Made by a program: the position numbers and the translations under genes
Shown here: in pieces, positions 13,705-16,706 of the stretch
Layout of the letters: the number at the start of each line of letters is the position of its first letter
Numbering within the stretch: position 1 is the first letter of the stretch
Notes under the pieces: generated by a model
Told to the model about the DNA's origin: nothing
Database searches by the model: none
Seen by the model: only the letters and a program-made list of their open reading frames with translations
Assembly (NCBI GenBank): GCA_964580405.1
Contig: CAZOKM010000031.1
Span: 1 to 16,706, forward strand
Direction: 5' to 3'
From: JAGTRI01 sp964580405
GTDB taxonomy: Archaea > Thermoproteota > Bathyarchaeia > Bathyarchaeales > DTEX01
Length of the DNA stretch: 16,706 nucleotides

Positions 13705-14907
13705 ATGGAGTTCAGCTTCCCCGTTTCGAAAATCAGAGAGGGGCAGGCAGAGGTTGTCGTGCCGAACCTTCGGGAGTACAAGAAGAACGTTTGGGACTAC
13801 GCCCCGTCGAAGGCTCCAGTCTTCTTTAATCCGGTCATGAAGCTGAACCGGGATTTCGCAGTTTTGGTTCTTCAGGCGTACCAGAGAATGGTCAACAGTG
13901 AGCTCGTTGTTTCCGAGCCCTTGGCTGGCTGCGGCGTGAGGGGCATACGGTTCGCCAAGGAAGTGGAAGGCGTCAGCGAAGTATACCTCAACGACATCAA
14001 CCCGGAAGCCTACAGGATGGCGAAACACAACGTCGAGCTCAACGCTGTCAGCAAAGTCGTCAAATTGTTTAACTTGGACGCGAACCTGTTCCTCAGCCAG
14101 TACGATGCGCCGCACAAGAGGTTCAGCTACACAGACTTGGACCCCTTCGGAACGCCCGTCCCGTACATGGACTCGACAATCAGAGCCCTGAGAAGCGATG
14201 GACTGTTGGCTCTCACGGCGACAGACCTCGCGCCGTTGTGCGGCGTGTATCCAAAGGTGGCTTTGAGAAAATATGGCGGGCTGGCGCTAAGGACCGAGTA
14301 CTCGACCGAACTCGCTTTAAGGCTGCTTGGGGGCTGCCTCGCGACAACCGCGGCAAAGCATGACGCCGGAGTCAACGTCGTCTTCAGCTACAAAAACAGC
14401 CACTACGTCCGAGTCTACGCCGTGCTGAGGCAGGGGGCGCAGAAAGCCAGCCTGAGCCTGCAGAAAATGGGCTACGTCCTGCACTGTTTCTCGTGCCTCC
14501 ACAGGGAGACGGCGAAGGGCATGTTCCCACCTTTTAAGGCGACGTGCGACGAATGCGGTTCGCCCCTGAGAATCGCCGGACCGTTGTGGCTTGGCAGGAT
14601 AATAGACGAGGATTTCTGCGGACTCGTCGAAGCCGAAGCAGCCAAAAAGGTGCTGGAAGAGAAGGGGCAAATCCTTAAAACCCTCGCCCTCCTCAAGGCG
14701 GAATCCGACGCTCCTCCGACCTTCTTCGTCGTTGACCACGTGTGCGACAAGCTAAACATGCCTATTCCGTCCGTGTCACATGTCATCAGCATTCTAAAAG
14801 AAAAAGGCTACAAGACGTGCCCAACGCATTTCCACACGCGGGGACTGAAGACTGAAGCTCCCGCAAAGAAGGTTACTGAAGCAGTTAAGGAAGCATTAAA
14901 GAACTGA
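13705..14907 (+). CDS. trm1: tRNA (guanine26-N2)-dimethyltransferase Trm1
   Basis: Trm1 adds two methyl groups from S-adenosylmethionine to N2 of guanine 26 in tRNA. The 400-residue length fits archaeal Trm1. Residues 36-46 (KAPVFFNPVMK) are the family's N-terminal motif, EPLAGCGVRGIRF (71-83) binds the cofactor, LNDINPEAYRMAKHNVELN (95-113) follows, and DLDPFGTP (144-151) is the catalytic block. A zinc site is given by C261, C264 (HCFSCLHR) and C281, C284 (TCDECGSP). The C-terminal FHTRGLKTEAP is also conserved. The gene is a single unit with its own promoter and ends 15 bases from the convergent nadC. Confidence 0.95.
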   Translation: MEFSFPVSKIREGQAEVVVPNLREYKKNVWDYAPSKAPVFFNPVMKLNRDFAVLVLQAYQRMVNSELVVSEPLAGCGVRGIRFAKEVEGVSEVYLNDINPEAYRMAKHNVELNAVSKVVKLFNLDANLFLSQYDAPHKRFSYTDLDPFGTPVPYMDSTIRALRSDGLLALTATDLAPLCGVYPKVALRKYGGLALRTEYSTELALRLLGGCLATTAAKHDAGVNVVFSYKNSHYVRVYAVLRQGAQKASLSLQKMGYVLHCFSCLHRETAKGMFPPFKATCDECGSPLRIAGPLWLGRIIDEDFCGLVEAEAAKKVLEEKGQILKTLALLKAESDAPPTFFVVDHVCDKLNMPIPSVSHVISILKEKGYKTCPTHFHTRGLKTEAPAKKVTEAVKEALKN

Positions 14908-14922
14908 TTACGGAGTTTCTAC

Positions 14923-15774
14923 CTAAACCACTTCTAGGCTCATGTCGACGGCTTTCACCGAATGCGTCAGCCAACCCAAGGAAATGAGGTCGGGCTCAAG
15001 CTTCGCGTAGGAAACAATGTTTTTCGGCGTGATGCCGCCCGAAATCTCGACGAGGACCTTCTGCCTCAGGTTCCTAGCAGTCAGCTCCTTCAGCGTGTCT
15101 CCAGCTTCTCTCAGGCTCATGTTGTCAAGCATCACAACGTCTACCCCTAACTCCGCTGCTTGGACCGCCTGCTCCAGAGTTTTGGCTTCCACCTCAACTC
15201 TTTTAGTCGAACCCACGGACGCCCGCGTCCTCTTCACTGCTTCGACGGTTCCGCCTGCGACCGCAATGTGGTTATCCTTAATCAGGACGGCGTCGTCAAG
15301 CCTCATCCGATGTGGGTCTCCTCCGCCGACGACGACGGCCCGCTTGTCGAAGTAGCGGAGCCCTGGAGCAGTCTTCCTAGTCGCAGCAACCCGAACCTTG
15401 GGGCTTATTTTCCTTACCTGTCTTACCAGTTTCCTGGTTTCAGTGGCTATCCCGCTCATCCGCATGAGAATGTTCAGAACCGTCCTTTCCGCCGTAAGAA
15501 TTGGGCGCCCGCTGCCTTCCACTTCGGCAACGACTGTTCCAGCGGCAACGTCGTCTCCGTCCTGAACCTTTTCCGAAAAACTCGCCCCGAGCATTTCGAA
15601 GAAGACTTTCGCTTCGTAGATGCCGCAGAGTACGGCGGGTTCCTTGACGATTATCTTTACGTATACGTGAGCGTCTTTCGGCACTATCGCGTCCGTCGTG
15701 ATGTCGCCTGTGCCCACATCCTCGTCCAAGAACCTCTTCAGTTCCCGCTGCAGGGCTTTTTTCGGCATCGACAT
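14923..15774 (-). CDS. nadC: Nicotinate-nucleotide pyrophosphorylase (quinolinate phosphoribosyltransferase)
   Basis: NadC converts quinolinate and phosphoribosyl pyrophosphate to nicotinate mononucleotide, CO2 and pyrophosphate in de novo NAD synthesis. The 283-residue length fits. Motifs are EDVGTGDITT (18-27), AERTVLNILMRMSGIAT (95-111), ATRKTAPGLR (131-140), GGGDPHRMRLDDAVLIKDNH (150-169), VEVEAKT (193-199), MLDNMS (215-220) and VEISGGI (242-248), with the basic residues K134, R140, H155, R156 and K166 in the substrate pocket. ATG 15774 has AGGAG (15787-15783) eight bases upstream. It follows nadX on the same strand by 88 bases and has its own TATA box (15822-15813), so it may be transcribed both alone and with nadX. 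Confidence 0.95.
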   Translation of the reverse strand: MSMPKKALQRELKRFLDEDVGTGDITTDAIVPKDAHVYVKIIVKEPAVLCGIYEAKVFFEMLGASFSEKVQDGDDVAAGTVVAEVEGSGRPILTAERTVLNILMRMSGIATETRKLVRQVRKISPKVRVAATRKTAPGLRYFDKRAVVVGGGDPHRMRLDDAVLIKDNHIAVAGGTVEAVKRTRASVGSTKRVEVEAKTLEQAVQAAELGVDVVMLDNMSLREAGDTLKELTARNLRQKVLVEISGGITPKNIVSYAKLEPDLISLGWLTHSVKAVDMSLEVV

Positions 15775-15812
15775 GAGTGTTGCTCCTGTCCTGTATGATT
15801 AGGTGAAAACTT

Positions 15813-15822
15813 GGTATAAATT
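15813..15822 (-). promoter_or_regulatory. TATA box of nadC
   Basis: AATTTATACC on the minus strand predicts a start near 15791, just ahead of the AGGAG ribosome binding site of nadC. Confidence 0.5.
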
Positions 15823-15862
15823 CTTGGGTTCGACAAAGGCTGCGTTTGGGAGGCTTGTCTTC

Positions 15863-16706
15863 TCAGGTTCCGATGATGATGTTCTGGCTTATCTTCCGTA
15901 AGGTCGCTATGGCCGACAGGGCGGCGATGAAGCTCGTCTTCGGGTTCGTGGGGAAGGGCCGGTTGATGGTCTTGGTCTCGAACTCTCCGAAGTCGCCCTT
16001 CACGTGTATCTCGTGCGAGATTACCTTCGTATCTGGGTCCGTTATGATTCTGACCTTCGTCTTTTCGGGTCCGATTCCAGCTAGGCTCAACGTGGCTGAA
16101 ACGTTGACGTTCTGGGGGAAAAGTTTCACGGCTTCTTTGGCTGGTCCTTCGAACAGTACGAGGGGGTTTTTCAGCGAGTAGAGGTCGATGTGGTTCTTTT
16201 CGACCAGCGGGGCGCCCTCGAAGCTCTGAGGTGGCTTCCTCGTCGTGAGCGTGACCTCGCTGATGTTGCCTATGGACGCCGATTTGATGTTGTCCAGTCC
16301 CACGATTGCGCCTGAAGGTACGTAGATCTTACGCCCTTTCTCCTTGGCTATACTTGATATTTCGGTGAAAAGTTGTTCGTCGATGAGGGCTGCCGCGCTC
16401 ATGACCATCAGGTCTTTGTTTGCGGAGAGTAGTTTCACGGCGTACTGTTTCACTGCTTTGGGCGAGGCGGCTTCTATGACGATTTGGATTTTGTCGTCTG
16501 AGGTGAGGTCGTCAGCTTCGCGGGCTATTTTGGGTTTCTTCTTCAGCCTGTTTACGAGTTTTTCCGCGTGTTCTTCGACAAGGTCGTAAACAGCCAAAAG
16601 CTCAATGTCACCAGCCTTCCCCGCATCAATCGCTTCAGCTATAACGGTTCCGATGGCGCCGCAGCCGATTAATCCAGCAGCAATCTTCGTCTCGTTATCC
16701 CAGCTC
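15863..16706 (-). CDS. nadX: L-aspartate dehydrogenase NadX, 5' end beyond window
   Basis: NadX oxidises L-aspartate to iminoaspartate with NAD(P), the first step of de novo NAD synthesis in organisms without NadB. The frame is open to the right edge. Translation upstream of the internal TTG at 16597 gives KIAAGLIGCGAIGTVIAEAI, the GxGxxG dinucleotide site, so the true N-terminus is a few residues beyond the window. Further motifs are VIEAASPKAVKQYAV, SAAAL, VPSGAIVGLDNI, NVNVSATLSLAGIG, and the C-terminal NPKTSFIAALSAIATLRKI that is characteristic of this family. The neighbouring nadC confirms the pathway. A quinolinate synthase gene (nadA) would be expected nearby, perhaps just upstream outside the window. 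Confidence 0.93.
   Translation of the reverse strand, partial: SWDNETKIAAGLIGCGAIGTVIAEAIDAGKAGDIELLAVYDLVEEHAEKLVNRLKKKPKIAREADDLTSDDKIQIVIEAASPKAVKQYAVKLLSANKDLMVMSAAALIDEQLFTEISSIAKEKGRKIYVPSGAIVGLDNIKSASIGNISEVTLTTRKPPQSFEGAPLVEKNHIDLYSLKNPLVLFEGPAKEAVKLFPQNVNVSATLSLAGIGPEKTKVRIITDPDTKVISHEIHVKGDFGEFETKTINRPFPTNPKTSFIAALSAIATLRKISQNIIIGT

Overview
The window is archaeal. The promoters look like TATA boxes about 26 bp upstream of inferred transcript starts, several genes are leaderless or nearly so, and start sites carry GGTGA-type ribosome binding sites. The gene set (NurA-HerA, archaeal Trm1, NadX-NadC, M42 peptidase, a RACo-type activator, a type IV pilin-like protein) fits an uncultured member of the Thermoproteota. 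Bathyarchaeia is my guess for the lineage, from gene content only. Coding regions are moderately GC-rich and intergenic DNA is clearly AT-rich. I found no rRNA, tRNA, transposase or canonical CRISPR array.

Left part (1-2900): a metallo-beta-lactamase-fold hydrolase cut by the left edge, an AT-rich spacer, a small protein resembling eukaryotic ribosomal protein eL22, a small winged-helix protein, a type IV pilin-like protein on the minus strand and a Cys-rich DUF3795 protein.

Centre (2900-6550): the most unusual part. Between the 3' ends of two convergent genes lies a roughly 500-bp non-coding array. It is built from 12-bp sites (WTG-N5-CAAA) in pairs exactly 24 bp apart, with pairs recurring every 59-63 bp. 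Next to it is a small winged-helix-like protein gene, divergent from a nurA-herA operon (nuclease plus hexameric DNA translocase). A 12-mer from the array recurs in the promoter region of the winged-helix gene. This suggests, without proving it, that array, putative regulator and nuclease/translocase form one module.

Right part (6550-16706): mostly housekeeping and metabolic genes. These are an aminotransferase-M42 peptidase operon, a [2Fe-2S]/ASKHA corrinoid-protein activator, a PqqD-like protein with a highly charged insertion, a family 2 glycosyltransferase, an unrecognised protein made of two copies of one domain, tRNA dimethyltransferase Trm1, and NadC and NadX of de novo NAD synthesis. 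NadX runs off the right edge.
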